From DAIQNV01 sp038748775 (GTDB taxonomy: Bacteria; Planctomycetota; Phycisphaerae; Phycisphaerales; UBA1924), in contig JBCDIT010000002.1 in NCBI GenBank assembly GCA_038748775.1, positions 463,432-527,431 on the forward strand: a stretch of DNA of 64,000 bases. Reading direction: 5' to 3'. Of this stretch, positions 9,826 to 18,678 are shown one piece after another. Numbering within the stretch: the stretch's first letter is position 1; every line of letters begins with the position of its first letter. The position numbers were made by a program, and so were the translations under genes. The notes below the pieces were generated by a model. The model did no database searches and had not been told where the DNA came from. It saw only the letters and a list, made by a program, of their open reading frames with translations.

Positions 9826-10769
9826 ACGCCTTCACCGCTTCCGCACCGTCTTCGATCGGCAACGTCGGCCCCGGCTTCGACGTCCTGGGACTCGCAGTAG
9901 ATGGGCCCGCCGACCGCGTCACCGCTTCCGCCGCCGACCACGCCGACATCCGCATCACGTCGATCATCGGCGCCGAAGGGCTTCCCACCGACCCGACAAA
10001 GAACACCGCAGGCATCGCCGCGGAGCACACCCGCCGCGCCGCCGGCCAGCCGAACGCCGGCATCGACCTCGTCATCGAAAAGGCGATACCCCTCGCCTCG
10101 GGCCTCGGTGGCTCGGCCTCGAGCGCCGCCGCCGCGGCCTTCGCCGTGAACCAACTCCTGGGATCGCCGCTCCGGACCGCCGAACTGATCGGTCCGTGCG
10201 TCGAGGCCGAGGCCAGCGTCGCAGGCCGGCACGCCGACAACGTCGCGCCCGCCTTGCTGGGCGGGCTCGTGCTCGTCCTCGACCTTGAAGGCCAGCCCCG
10301 CGTCCAGCGTCTGCCGGTGCCCCGCGATCTCGTGGTCGTCGTCGTGACCCCTCGCGTCGCACTCGCCACCAAATCGGCCCGTGATGTTCTCCCGAAACAG
10401 ATCCCGCTCGCCGCACGCTCTCGAAACGCATCGAAAATCGCCGGATTCGTGAGCGCGTGCTACGCAGGCGACGTGGGCCAGCTCTCCGGATGTGTCGAAG
10501 ACGACGTCGTCGAAACCGCCAGGCTCCCGCTTATCCCCGGGGGCCCGGGCGCCCTCGATGCCGCCCGCCGGGCGGGCGCCATCGGCGCATCGATCAGCGG
10601 CGCCGGTCCGTCCATCTTCGCGATGTGCCACTCGACCGTTGTCGCGAACACCGTCCGCGACCGCATGGTCGGAGCGTTCCGGGCCGAGGGCATCGAGTCC
10701 GACGCCATCGTGTCACCGGGCGCCTGCCCGGGTGCCAGCCTCGTGCGAGACGGAGGAGCCAGGCCGTGA
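9822..10769 (+). CDS. thrB: Homoserine kinase
   Basis: Phosphorylates homoserine with ATP, the step before threonine synthase. The 315-residue GHMP-kinase protein starts MNAFTASAPSSIGNVGPGFD, as usual for ThrB. It has the glycine-rich ATP loop PLASGLGGSASSAAAAA at about residues 90-106 and a C-terminal GASISGAGPSIFAM motif. Its ATG overlaps the thrA stop by four bases (ATGA), and its stop overlaps the GTG of thrC (GTGA), so translation of all three is coupled. The open frame extends upstream, but homology starts at this ATG. Confidence 0.96.
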   Translation: MNAFTASAPSSIGNVGPGFDVLGLAVDGPADRVTASAADHADIRITSIIGAEGLPTDPTKNTAGIAAEHTRRAAGQPNAGIDLVIEKAIPLASGLGGSASSAAAAAFAVNQLLGSPLRTAELIGPCVEAEASVAGRHADNVAPALLGGLVLVLDLEGQPRVQRLPVPRDLVVVVVTPRVALATKSARDVLPKQIPLAARSRNASKIAGFVSACYAGDVGQLSGCVEDDVVETARLPLIPGGPGALDAARRAGAIGASISGAGPSIFAMCHSTVVANTVRDRMVGAFRAEGIESDAIVSPGACPGASLVRDGGARP

Positions 10770-12058
10770 TCAAGGTCCGCCCCTGGAAGCTCCGGTGCGT
10801 CGACTGCGCCACCGAGTACGACGCGATGAAGGTCCGCTACCGCTGCGACTGCGGCGGCACCCTCGACGTCATCCACGATCGAGCGCCCGTATCGCTCGAC
10901 ACCTTCGAGCAACGCAAGCTCTCCCGCGCCTCGATCGACCGCTCCGGGGTCTGGCGATACCGCGAACTCGTCCTCCCCCTCCAAGACCACGAGATCGTTA
11001 CCCGCTGCGAGGGCGATACCAACCTCTACCCCTCCGACATCATCGACCGGTACTGCGGAACCGAAGGCTTCTTGCTCAAGCACGAAGGCGAGAACCCCAC
11101 CGGCTCGTTCAAAGACCGGGGGATGACCGTCGCCGTGTCCGTCGCCAAGACGATGGGCGCCAGCGCCATCGCCTGCGCGAGCACCGGCAACACCTCCGCG
11201 GCGCTCGCCTCCTACGCGGCGGTCTCCGGGCTCGGCTCGTTCGTATTTATCCCTGGCGGCAAGATCGCCTACGGGAAGCTCAGCCAGGCCCTCGCCTACG
11301 GCGCGACGACCATCCAGATCGACGGCAATTTCGACGATGCGATGCGACTCGTGCAGCAGGTCTGCGCCGAGCTGGGTGTCTATCTCGTGAACTCGATCAA
11401 CCCCTACCGCATCGAGGGCCAGAAGGCCATCGGCTTCGAGTTGCTCGACCAACTCGGCTGGGACGTGCCTGACTGGATCGCCCTCCCGGGCGGCAACCTC
11501 GGGAACAGCTCCGCTATCGCCAAAGGGCTCGTTGAACTCCACGAGCTCGGTTTGCTCGATCGCCTGCCCAAGATCGCCATCGTCCAGGCCCGGGGCGCCA
11601 ACCCGCTCTACCGCTCGTTCTCCACCGGTGACCCGATCCAGCCGATGCCCGAGGCCGAAACGATCGCGACCGCAATCCGCATCGGCGCCCCGGTGTCTTG
11701 GGCCAAGTGCCTCCGGGGCATCTCAAAGTGCGGGGGCGTCGTCACCGACGCCAGCGACAACGAGATCATGGACGCCAAGGCAGTCGTAGACGCGGCCGGC
11801 ATCGGCGCCGAGCCGGCGTCCTGTGCCACAGTCGCCGGCGTCCGCAGGCTCGTATCCGAAGGCGTCATCAAGAAGCACGAGCGCGTCTGCGGGATTCTCA
11901 CAGGCCACCTGCTCAAGGATCCCGACGTCGTCGTCAACTATCACACCCAAGGCATCGAGGGCATCGAGTCACGACATGCCAACGCGCCGGTGAAGGTCGG
12001 CGCGTCGCTCGAAGAAGTGCTCGACGTGATCCGAGCCGGGCTCGACAAGCAGGCGTAA
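10766..12058 (+). CDS. thrC: Threonine synthase with N-terminal zinc-ribbon-like segment
   Basis: Converts O-phosphohomoserine to threonine using pyridoxal phosphate. The 430-residue protein starts at a GTG preceded by a strong GGAGGAG (10752-10758). The first 35 residues hold a CxxC...CxC pattern (Cys11, 14, 27, 29) typical of threonine synthases with a small metal-binding ribbon. The PLP lysine lies in GSFKDRGM (Lys116), and the phosphate loop reads ASTGNTSAALASYAA. The gene ends 8 bases from the end of leuB on the other strand, so the threonine operon and the branched-chain operon converge tail to tail. Confidence 0.95.
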   Translation: MIKVRPWKLRCVDCATEYDAMKVRYRCDCGGTLDVIHDRAPVSLDTFEQRKLSRASIDRSGVWRYRELVLPLQDHEIVTRCEGDTNLYPSDIIDRYCGTEGFLLKHEGENPTGSFKDRGMTVAVSVAKTMGASAIACASTGNTSAALASYAAVSGLGSFVFIPGGKIAYGKLSQALAYGATTIQIDGNFDDAMRLVQQVCAELGVYLVNSINPYRIEGQKAIGFELLDQLGWDVPDWIALPGGNLGNSSAIAKGLVELHELGLLDRLPKIAIVQARGANPLYRSFSTGDPIQPMPEAETIATAIRIGAPVSWAKCLRGISKCGGVVTDASDNEIMDAKAVVDAAGIGAEPASCATVAGVRRLVSEGVIKKHERVCGILTGHLLKDPDVVVNYHTQGIEGIESRHANAPVKVGASLEEVLDVIRAGLDKQA

Positions 12059-12066
12059 TAGACCCG

Positions 12067-13137
12067 TCACGTTGCCACAACGCCCGATCGAATCGCGCCG
12101 ATGACCGCGCCGACCGCGTCGCCGACCTCAGCCGTCAACGCTTCCCCGCCAAGATCCGGTGTCCGAGGCCCTTCCACGATCACCCGATCGATCGCCGCAT
12201 CGAGCAGGTCGGCTTCTCTAGGGAGCCCGAGCCCCAGCCGGAGCAGCATCGAGCACGAACTGATCGTCCCGATCGGGTTCGCGACACCCCGCCCAGCGAT
12301 ATCCGGTGCCGAGCCATGGATCGGCTCGAAGAGCCCAGGTCCGCTCGCGCCCATCGACGCCGAGCCCAGCATCCCGATCGACCCGCAAAGCACCGAAGAC
12401 TCGTCCGAGATGATGTCCCCGAACATGTTCTCGGTCAGAATCACGTCGAACCGCGCCGGGTTCGTCAGCAAGTGCATCGCCGCCGCGTCGATGAGCACGT
12501 GCTCGAACTCGATCGAGGGGAACTCATCGGTCAGCACCCGCTCGACCGTCGCCCGCCAAAGCCGCGAGGTCGCGAGGACATTCGCCTTGTCGAGCGAAGC
12601 GATCCGCCCCTGGCGTTCGGTCGCGATCATCCCAGCCACCCGCGCAACCCGCTCGATCTCTTCGACGGTGTACTTTGTTTCGTCGATCGCGTACCCATCG
12701 CCGGTTTCCCGACGCCCGAAGTACACCCCGCCCGTCAGCTCACGCACCACGACCAGGTCGACCGCCCCCACAAGGTCCGCCCGGAGCGGGCTCCGCTCCG
12801 CAAGCGCCGCGTGCGCCTTCACCGGACGGATGTTCGAAAATACCCCGAGCTCACGGCGCAGATCGAGCAACCCTTGCTCCGGACGAACGGTCCCGCCGTC
12901 CCACTTCGGCCCGCCGACCGCCCCAAGAAGCACCGCGTCCGAGCCCTTGCACGCCCCAAGCGTCGCCTCCGGGAGCGCCTCGCCCGTCGCGTCGATCGCC
13001 GCCCCGCCGATCAACCGGTGGTCGAACGCGAACGCGTGCCCGAAGACCTCGCCGATCACTCGGAGCGCCTTCACTGCTTCGGCGCTCACTTCCGGCCCGA
13101 CACCATCTCCGTCCAAGACAACAATCGTCGCTTTCAC
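12067..13137 (-). CDS. leuB: 3-isopropylmalate dehydrogenase
   Basis: Oxidatively decarboxylates 3-isopropylmalate with NAD+, the last leucine-specific step before transamination. The 356-residue protein shows DGDGVGPEVSAEAVKAL at residues 9-25, the active-site segment VLLGAVGGPKWD, and FGDIISDESSVLCGSIGML near residue 240, the Asp-rich metal and substrate site. It starts at a GTG that overlaps the stop of leuD (GTGA). It is the last gene of the nine-gene operon and converges with thrC. No terminator hairpin is visible in the 8-base gap. Confidence 0.96.
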   Translation of the reverse strand: MKATIVVLDGDGVGPEVSAEAVKALRVIGEVFGHAFAFDHRLIGGAAIDATGEALPEATLGACKGSDAVLLGAVGGPKWDGGTVRPEQGLLDLRRELGVFSNIRPVKAHAALAERSPLRADLVGAVDLVVVRELTGGVYFGRRETGDGYAIDETKYTVEEIERVARVAGMIATERQGRIASLDKANVLATSRLWRATVERVLTDEFPSIEFEHVLIDAAAMHLLTNPARFDVILTENMFGDIISDESSVLCGSIGMLGSASMGASGPGLFEPIHGSAPDIAGRGVANPIGTISSCSMLLRLGLGLPREADLLDAAIDRVIVEGPRTPDLGGEALTAEVGDAVGAVIGAIRSGVVAT

Positions 13138-13733
13138 GATTCCGCCCCCGCGAGCCGTGCGTCACGCGCTGCGTCGAACGACTCAATCGCGCTGTAATGA
13201 CCGAGCAAGAAGCCGAGATGGTCGGTCCCGTCGAGAAGGCATCGCCTCATGAACCCGTCGACCTCGAACGCGATCGGCTCCGACCCCTCGGGCCGGATCT
13301 CGCAAGCTTCGAGGTCGACCTCCATCGTCTCGAACCCGCACGCCATCAGCCGGCCGTGGCTCTCAACGTCGAGCACGATCGGCAGGATCCCGTTCCGCGA
13401 CGCGTTCGCACGAAAGATGTCCGCGATCTCACTCGAAATCACCACCCGAACGCCGATGTCCCCGAGTGCCCACGCCGCGTGCTCACGCGAAGATCCACAG
13501 CCAAAGTTCCGTCCTGCGATCAAGATCTCCGCGCCGTGCGCCCGAGCATCGTTGAGAGCAAACGACTCGTCCGGAACACCCTCCGCGAGTCTCCTCGCAT
13601 CATGAAACGCGTGCTTTCCGAGACCGTCGCTGGTCGTCGTGCTCAGGAACCGCGCCGGGATAATCCGGTCGGTGTCGATGTTCTCTTCAGGCAGCACCAC
13701 CGCCACGCTTCGAACCGCTTTGAGAGGCTTCAC
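13134..13733 (-). CDS. leuD: 3-isopropylmalate dehydratase small subunit
   Basis: The small subunit of isopropylmalate isomerase pairs with LeuC to convert 2- to 3-isopropylmalate. The 199-residue protein contains the swivelling-domain motifs NIDTDRIIPARFL, GRNFGCGSSREHAAWAL and a Ser/Arg-rich substrate loop. The GTG start overlaps the leuC stop by four bases, as expected for stoichiometric subunits, and its stop overlaps the GTG of leuB. The length is normal for the family. Confidence 0.96.
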   Translation of the reverse strand: MKPLKAVRSVAVVLPEENIDTDRIIPARFLSTTTSDGLGKHAFHDARRLAEGVPDESFALNDARAHGAEILIAGRNFGCGSSREHAAWALGDIGVRVVISSEIADIFRANASRNGILPIVLDVESHGRLMACGFETMEVDLEACEIRPEGSEPIAFEVDGFMRRCLLDGTDHLGFLLGHYSAIESFDAARDARLAGAES

Positions 13734-15163
13734 GCGTCACCCACCCCCGCCCCAACGGGCGATCTCGTGAACTCGCGAGGATCGACGACCTCTCCCGCAA
13801 CGGCGCACGCCGCCGCCGTCCTCGGGCTCGCCAGCATCGTTCTCGCGCCCGCTCCCTGCCGGCCCTCGAAGTTCCGGTTGGACGTGCTCACCGCAAGCTC
13901 GCCGGCACCGACCCGGTCCCCGTTCATCGCGATACACATCGAACACCCAGGCTCGCGCCACTCGGCGCCCGCTTTCACGAACACGTCCGCGAGCCCCTCG
14001 TTCTCAGCCTGCTGCTTCACCGGGCCCGACCCAGGAACGATGAGCGTCCGTACCCCAGACGCAACCGCTCTGCCTCGCATCACCTCCGCCGCCGCCCTGA
14101 GGTCCTCGATCCTCGAGTTTGTACAGCTCCCGATGAAGACAGTGTCGATCCCCTTGCCCGCCATCGCCTGACCAGGCTCAAAGCCCATGTACGCGAGCGC
14201 CTTCTCGTCGCTCCGGTCCGCAGGCTCGGGTACCACGCCAGACACCCGAACCGCGGCCCCCGGGTTCGTGCCCCAGGTGATCATCGGCTCGATCGAACAC
14301 GCATCAACGCGCGCCGTGCGATCGAAGGCCGCGCCTTCGTCGGTCGGGAGCCGGCGCCACCGGTCCACCGCCCGCTCCCACGCCTCGCCGGCGGGCGCCA
14401 TCGCCCGATCACGCAGATACTCGATCGTGACCGCGTCCGGCGCAATCATCCCCGCGCGAGCACCCGCCTCGATCGACATATTGCAGACCGTCATCCGCCC
14501 TTCCATGGAGAGCGACCGCACCGCCTCGCCCCGATACTCCAGCACGCACCCGGTACCACCACCGACGCCGAGCTCTGCGATGATCGCCAGGATCAAGTCC
14601 TTCGCATCAACGTCCGAGGGAAGCTCCCCATCTACGTCGACCGCCATCGCCTTCGCCTTGCGCTGAAGCAGGCATTGCGTCGCGAGCACCTGGGTCACCT
14701 CCGACGTCCCGATGCCGAAGGCGAGCGAGCCGAAAGCGCCGTGCGTGCTCGTATGGCTGTCCCCGCACACGATCGTCATCCCCGGCTGCGTCGCGCCGAG
14801 GTCCGGGCCCATCACGTGAACGATGCCGCGGTTCGGGCTGTCGTACCCATGCAACGTCACGCCAAACGCACGGCAGTTCTCCACCAACCGATCGATCTGC
14901 CGCCCCGCCTGCTCGTTGACCACCGGAAGCGAGCCGTCAGCACGCTTGGGGAGCGTGGGCGTCGAGTGGTCCATCGTCGCCAGCGTCCGATCGGGCCTCC
15001 GCACCGAAAGCCCACGCTCCCGAAGGGTGTCGAACGCCTGGGGAGACGTCACCTCGTGAACCAAGTGAAGATCGATCGCCAGCACCGCCGGGGCGTCGTC
15101 CGAAGCGGGTACAACAACGTGCTCATCCCAGAGCTTGTCGAGCAGAGTGCGAGGGCTTGCCAT
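13730..15163 (-). CDS. leuC: 3-isopropylmalate dehydratase large subunit
   Basis: The large [4Fe-4S] subunit of isopropylmalate isomerase. The 477-residue protein has the aconitase-family signatures: SPRTLLDKLWDEHVV at the N-terminus, CGDSHTSTHGAFGSLAFGIG, and three cluster cysteines in IGSCTNSR (near residue 345) and GCSMC (near 405). Overlaps and 2-base gaps with leuA and leuD show operon membership. The start is an ATG at 15163. Confidence 0.97.
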   Translation of the reverse strand: MASPRTLLDKLWDEHVVVPASDDAPAVLAIDLHLVHEVTSPQAFDTLRERGLSVRRPDRTLATMDHSTPTLPKRADGSLPVVNEQAGRQIDRLVENCRAFGVTLHGYDSPNRGIVHVMGPDLGATQPGMTIVCGDSHTSTHGAFGSLAFGIGTSEVTQVLATQCLLQRKAKAMAVDVDGELPSDVDAKDLILAIIAELGVGGGTGCVLEYRGEAVRSLSMEGRMTVCNMSIEAGARAGMIAPDAVTIEYLRDRAMAPAGEAWERAVDRWRRLPTDEGAAFDRTARVDACSIEPMITWGTNPGAAVRVSGVVPEPADRSDEKALAYMGFEPGQAMAGKGIDTVFIGSCTNSRIEDLRAAAEVMRGRAVASGVRTLIVPGSGPVKQQAENEGLADVFVKAGAEWREPGCSMCIAMNGDRVGAGELAVSTSNRNFEGRQGAGARTMLASPRTAAACAVAGEVVDPREFTRSPVGAGVGDA

Positions 15164-15165
15164 CG

Positions 15166-16803
15166 TCAGAACCCCGCTCCGACCGTCTCGGTGCTCATCT
15201 CGCGTCGACGGTCCTCGGTACGTTTCCAGATGTTCACCGCTTCGATCACCGCGAGCGCCGTCGCTTCCACGATGTCCGTGCTGAGCCCTCGCCCCCGCAC
15301 GCTCCGACCCTCAAACTCAGCATCGATCCAGGCCTCACCCTGAGCATCTTCGCCCGAGGAAACGCTGTGCACCCTGAAGTCGCGGATCGTCATCGCAGTA
15401 CCCGAAGCGCGTCCGATCGCCTTGAAAAGCGCGTCCACAGGCCCGTCGCCAACCGCCGCTTCGGCCACCTTGTGCCCGTCGACGTGCTCGAGCTCCACGC
15501 TCGCGGTCTGAAGGTGGTCGGTGCCGCCACTCGTCGAAAGCGCCACCAGCTTCCAGGGCCCCTCCGCCGCCGGGTCGTTCCCCAAGACCAGCGCCTCGAG
15601 GTCGGCGTCGAAGATTTCCTTCTTGCGGTCCGCCAAAGGCTTGAACCGAGCCATCACGTCCGCGAGTTGATCATCGTCGATCGTGTACCCGAGCGCCTCG
15701 ATCCTGTTTCGGATCGCGTGCTTCCCCGAGTGCTTGCCCAGCACCAGGTTCGTCGCCCGATACCCGACGTCCTCGGGCTTCATGATCTCATATGTCGAGC
15801 GGTGCTGGAGCACGCCGTGCTGGTGGATCCCCGCCTCGTGGCTGAACGCGTTCTCACCGACGATCGCCTTGTTGCGCTGCACCAGCGACCCGGTGATCGT
15901 CGAAACCAACCGGCTCGTTGTGTACAGGTGCGTCGTGTCGACGCCGGTCCACGCACGCCCCTCGTCGAGGGTCGCATCGCCGCGCGTGTGGATCGCCATC
16001 ACGATCTCTTCGAGGGCCGCGTTGCCTGCTCGCTCGCCGATCCCGTTGATCGTGCACTCCACCTGCCGCGCGCCGCCCCGCACCGCCGCCAGCGAGTTCG
16101 CGACCGCCATGCCCAGGTCATCGTGACAATGCACGCTGAGCACCACGCCTTCGATCCCCCTTACGTCCGACTTGAGCATCCGGAACACACGCTCAAACTC
16201 TCGGGGCGTTGTATACCCGACTGTGTCCGGGATGTTGACCGTCGTCGCGCCGGCTTCGATCACCGCCTCGACGACCTGCGCCAGGAAGTCGGGCTCGGTC
16301 CGCGCCGCGTCCTCGGGGCTGAACTCGACATCAGCGCACCGGTCCTTCGCCCGCTTCACACCCTCGACCGCGCGCCGCACGATCTCGTCGCGCGCCATGT
16401 TCAGCTTGTGCTCCCGATGGATCGCGCTGGTCGCGAGAAACACGTGGATCCGGGGCCGCGCCGCGTCGCACACCGCGTCCGCTGCACGATCGATGTCACC
16501 GGCTTGGCAGCGGGCCAGCCCGCAGATCGCCGGCCCCTCAACCGTCCGCGCGATCTCCCGCACGCTCTCGAAGTCGCCAGGGGAAGCAATCGGGAACCCC
16601 GCCTCGATCACGTCGACGCCGAGACGAGCCAGCGCGTGGGCCACGCGGAGCTTCTGCCTCGGGTCCATGCTGCACCCGGGCGACTGCTCGCCATCACGAA
16701 GTGTCGTGTCGAACACGATCACCCGCCCCGACACGTCACCAGACGCATCACCCGAAACACCGAGAACGCCATCACCTTTGTCCATCGATCCATCGATGCT
16801 CAT
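15166..16803 (-). CDS. leuA: 2-isopropylmalate synthase
   Basis: Condenses acetyl-CoA with 2-oxoisovalerate, the first committed leucine step. The 545-residue protein has the TIM-barrel metal and catalytic motif FDTTLRDGEQSPGCSM, the HCHDDLGMAVANSLA metal motif and GAGQVE-like ECTINGIGERAGN. A full C-terminal regulatory (LeuA dimer) domain of about 130 residues is present, so leucine feedback inhibition is likely. Its ATG overlaps the ilvA stop (ATGA). The N-terminal ~25 residues before the barrel are not conserved. Confidence 0.96.
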   Translation of the reverse strand: MSIDGSMDKGDGVLGVSGDASGDVSGRVIVFDTTLRDGEQSPGCSMDPRQKLRVAHALARLGVDVIEAGFPIASPGDFESVREIARTVEGPAICGLARCQAGDIDRAADAVCDAARPRIHVFLATSAIHREHKLNMARDEIVRRAVEGVKRAKDRCADVEFSPEDAARTEPDFLAQVVEAVIEAGATTVNIPDTVGYTTPREFERVFRMLKSDVRGIEGVVLSVHCHDDLGMAVANSLAAVRGGARQVECTINGIGERAGNAALEEIVMAIHTRGDATLDEGRAWTGVDTTHLYTTSRLVSTITGSLVQRNKAIVGENAFSHEAGIHQHGVLQHRSTYEIMKPEDVGYRATNLVLGKHSGKHAIRNRIEALGYTIDDDQLADVMARFKPLADRKKEIFDADLEALVLGNDPAAEGPWKLVALSTSGGTDHLQTASVELEHVDGHKVAEAAVGDGPVDALFKAIGRASGTAMTIRDFRVHSVSSGEDAQGEAWIDAEFEGRSVRGRGLSTDIVEATALAVIEAVNIWKRTEDRRREMSTETVGAGF

Positions 16804-18347
16804 CGCGATACTCCATAGGCCTCGTCGGGCCTCGCGTCCTCATCGATCGCCACCCGGAAACGGAACTCGTCGGGGCCCATCAGCCGGTGCTTTACGCCGT
16901 GCGTCACCAGCACGTCAAGAAACGCCGCCCGACGCGCCGCGTCTTCAAACTCGAACCCCATCATCGCGCTGCCCTCGGTCTCGCCGGTGCTCACGTAGTT
17001 GAAGTAGCAGATGCTCGCGACCTTCCCGACGCGGTGCATGAGCTCACGAAGCGCCCCGCCGCGATCCGGGAACGTCACCACCGCGAACACCGGGCTCCGC
17101 ATCAAACCCGGGCGCAGCGGGATCACCCTGAACCCGACCGCTTGCTGCGAAGACACGTCCCTCGACTCGATCCCGAGCGTCATCGCCTCATCCGGGATCC
17201 GATCAAGCTCGCCCGGCGAAGCCTCGAAGCCGATCACCGGATCGGCCAGGCGTTCATCGGTCTTCCCGTACTGAAAGTCGACGATGTTGCACCCGTCCCC
17301 AAGCCGGTCAAGCAGCGACACCAACGACCCCGCCTCTTCGCGAATCCCAAACGCGTAGTACCGCCGCTCGCGGCGTCCGATGTGGCTCCGCTGAGCGATC
17401 CTGGGCAGCGTCATGAAGTCCAGGTTCGCCCCAGAAAGCACCGCCAGATCGCGGCTCGTCCCGTCCGCCTCGCGCACCGCCGCCGCGAACGCCAGCGCAC
17501 CCGAAGGTTCTGGGATCGCTCTGAGCGTCTCCCATGCCAGTTCGATCGCGGCGCATACTTCGTCGTTGCTCACCGTCACCACGCGGTCGAGCGCTTCACG
17601 GCAGAACTCGAACGTCCGCTCGCCCACCTTGCGCACCGCCGTTCCGTCACAGAACGAGTCGACCGGGCCGATGTCGACCGGCTCACCCGCGTCGAGCGCC
17701 GCCTTCATCGAAGCCTGGCCTTCGGCCTCAACCCCAATCAACTCGACGCCCGGGATGGACGCACGCAAGACCGTCGCGACGCCGGCCGCGAGCCCCCCGC
17801 CCCCAACACACAGGTACACCCGATCGAGCTCGCTCGTCTCCTGCGCAATCTCATCGCCGATCACCCCCTGGCCAGCGATCACCGAAAGATCGTCGTACGC
17901 ATGAACGATGCGGGCGCCGCGTTCGGTTGCGTACTGCGCCGCCGACGCCGCCGATTCGTCATAGCAGTCGCCCTCGAGCCGAACGTCGACGTGCGTCCCG
18001 CCAAGCCGGCGAACCTGCTGTTGTTTGATGCGAGGCGTCGAACGGGGCATGAAGATCGTCGCCCGCATACCGGCCGCCGCCGACGCGAGCGCGACACCCT
18101 GTGCGTGGTTCCCGGCCGACGCCGCGACGACTTCAGTGCAGCCCTCGTCCGCGAGCTCGCTGATGCGTACCGCCGCCCCACGCCACTTGAACGAGTGCAC
18201 CGGGCCCAGGTCCTCGCGCTTCACGAGCAGCGTCGACCCACCCGGGAGTGACACCATCGTCATCGGTGTCGCCGGCGCAACCCGATACACCCGAGCCCGG
18301 GCGAGCATCACGCGCGAGAACATCGAGTTGTCACCCACCGTCGACAT
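16800..18347 (-). CDS. ilvA: Biosynthetic threonine ammonia-lyase
   Basis: Deaminates threonine to 2-oxobutanoate, the entry to isoleucine. The 515-residue length matches the long biosynthetic form with two C-terminal ACT-like domains. The PLP lysine is in HSFKWRGA (Lys54) and the phosphate loop reads VGGGGLAAGVA. The regulatory half contains YAFGIREEAGSLVSLLDRLG and PVFAVVTFPDRGGALRELM, so isoleucine inhibition is expected. It follows ilvN by 18 bases and overlaps leuA. It physically links the threonine product of the neighbouring operon to isoleucine synthesis. Confidence 0.95.
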   Translation of the reverse strand: MSTVGDNSMFSRVMLARARVYRVAPATPMTMVSLPGGSTLLVKREDLGPVHSFKWRGAAVRISELADEGCTEVVAASAGNHAQGVALASAAAGMRATIFMPRSTPRIKQQQVRRLGGTHVDVRLEGDCYDESAASAAQYATERGARIVHAYDDLSVIAGQGVIGDEIAQETSELDRVYLCVGGGGLAAGVATVLRASIPGVELIGVEAEGQASMKAALDAGEPVDIGPVDSFCDGTAVRKVGERTFEFCREALDRVVTVSNDEVCAAIELAWETLRAIPEPSGALAFAAAVREADGTSRDLAVLSGANLDFMTLPRIAQRSHIGRRERRYYAFGIREEAGSLVSLLDRLGDGCNIVDFQYGKTDERLADPVIGFEASPGELDRIPDEAMTLGIESRDVSSQQAVGFRVIPLRPGLMRSPVFAVVTFPDRGGALRELMHRVGKVASICYFNYVSTGETEGSAMMGFEFEDAARRAAFLDVLVTHGVKHRLMGPDEFRFRVAIDEDARPDEAYGVSR

Positions 18348-18365
18348 CGCGTGCCCGCCCCCGAT

Positions 18366-18656
18366 TCAAGCCACGGCCGAAGCACGCACGCCCGACGGGT
18401 CGCCGGTCGTGACCGGCGGCGTGGGGGGTGTCGAGATGCTCACACGTGTGACGCCGATGATCCGATCGATCTGGCGCACCAAGACCTCGACGGGCCTTGC
18501 GCTCTCGATCGTCATCGAAACACCCAGCGAGCACTCGCCGAGCTCCTGTGCTTCGATCGTGCGCACCGCGAACCCGCGCCGACGCACCACGCCCAGCAAC
18601 CGCAGCAGCGCCGTGTCGTCGGCTGTCATATCCACGCGCAAATCAGTCCGAGTCAT
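18366..18656 (-). CDS. ilvN: Acetolactate synthase small regulatory subunit (short ACT form)
   Basis: A 96-residue ACT-domain protein (MTRTDLRVDMTADDTALLRL...), comparable in size to the short IlvM type rather than the two-domain IlvH. The position directly after ilvB (22-base gap) identifies it as the regulatory subunit that makes acetohydroxyacid synthase valine-sensitive and raises its activity. The start is the ATG at 18656, preceded by GAGGAG at optimal distance; a longer frame upstream is not needed. The C-terminal third is Pro/Thr-rich and poorly conserved. Confidence 0.85.
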   Translation of the reverse strand: MTRTDLRVDMTADDTALLRLLGVVRRRGFAVRTIEAQELGECSLGVSMTIESARPVEVLVRQIDRIIGVTRVSISTPPTPPVTTGDPSGVRASAVA

Positions 18657-18678
18657 GTCCAGATCTCCTCTTTTCCGC

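Noticed and set aside
15157..16818. Long open frame antisense to leuA
   Set aside because: It is a mirror of a highly conserved GC-rich gene; the peptide is Arg/His/Pro-rich with no domain, and leuA is certain.
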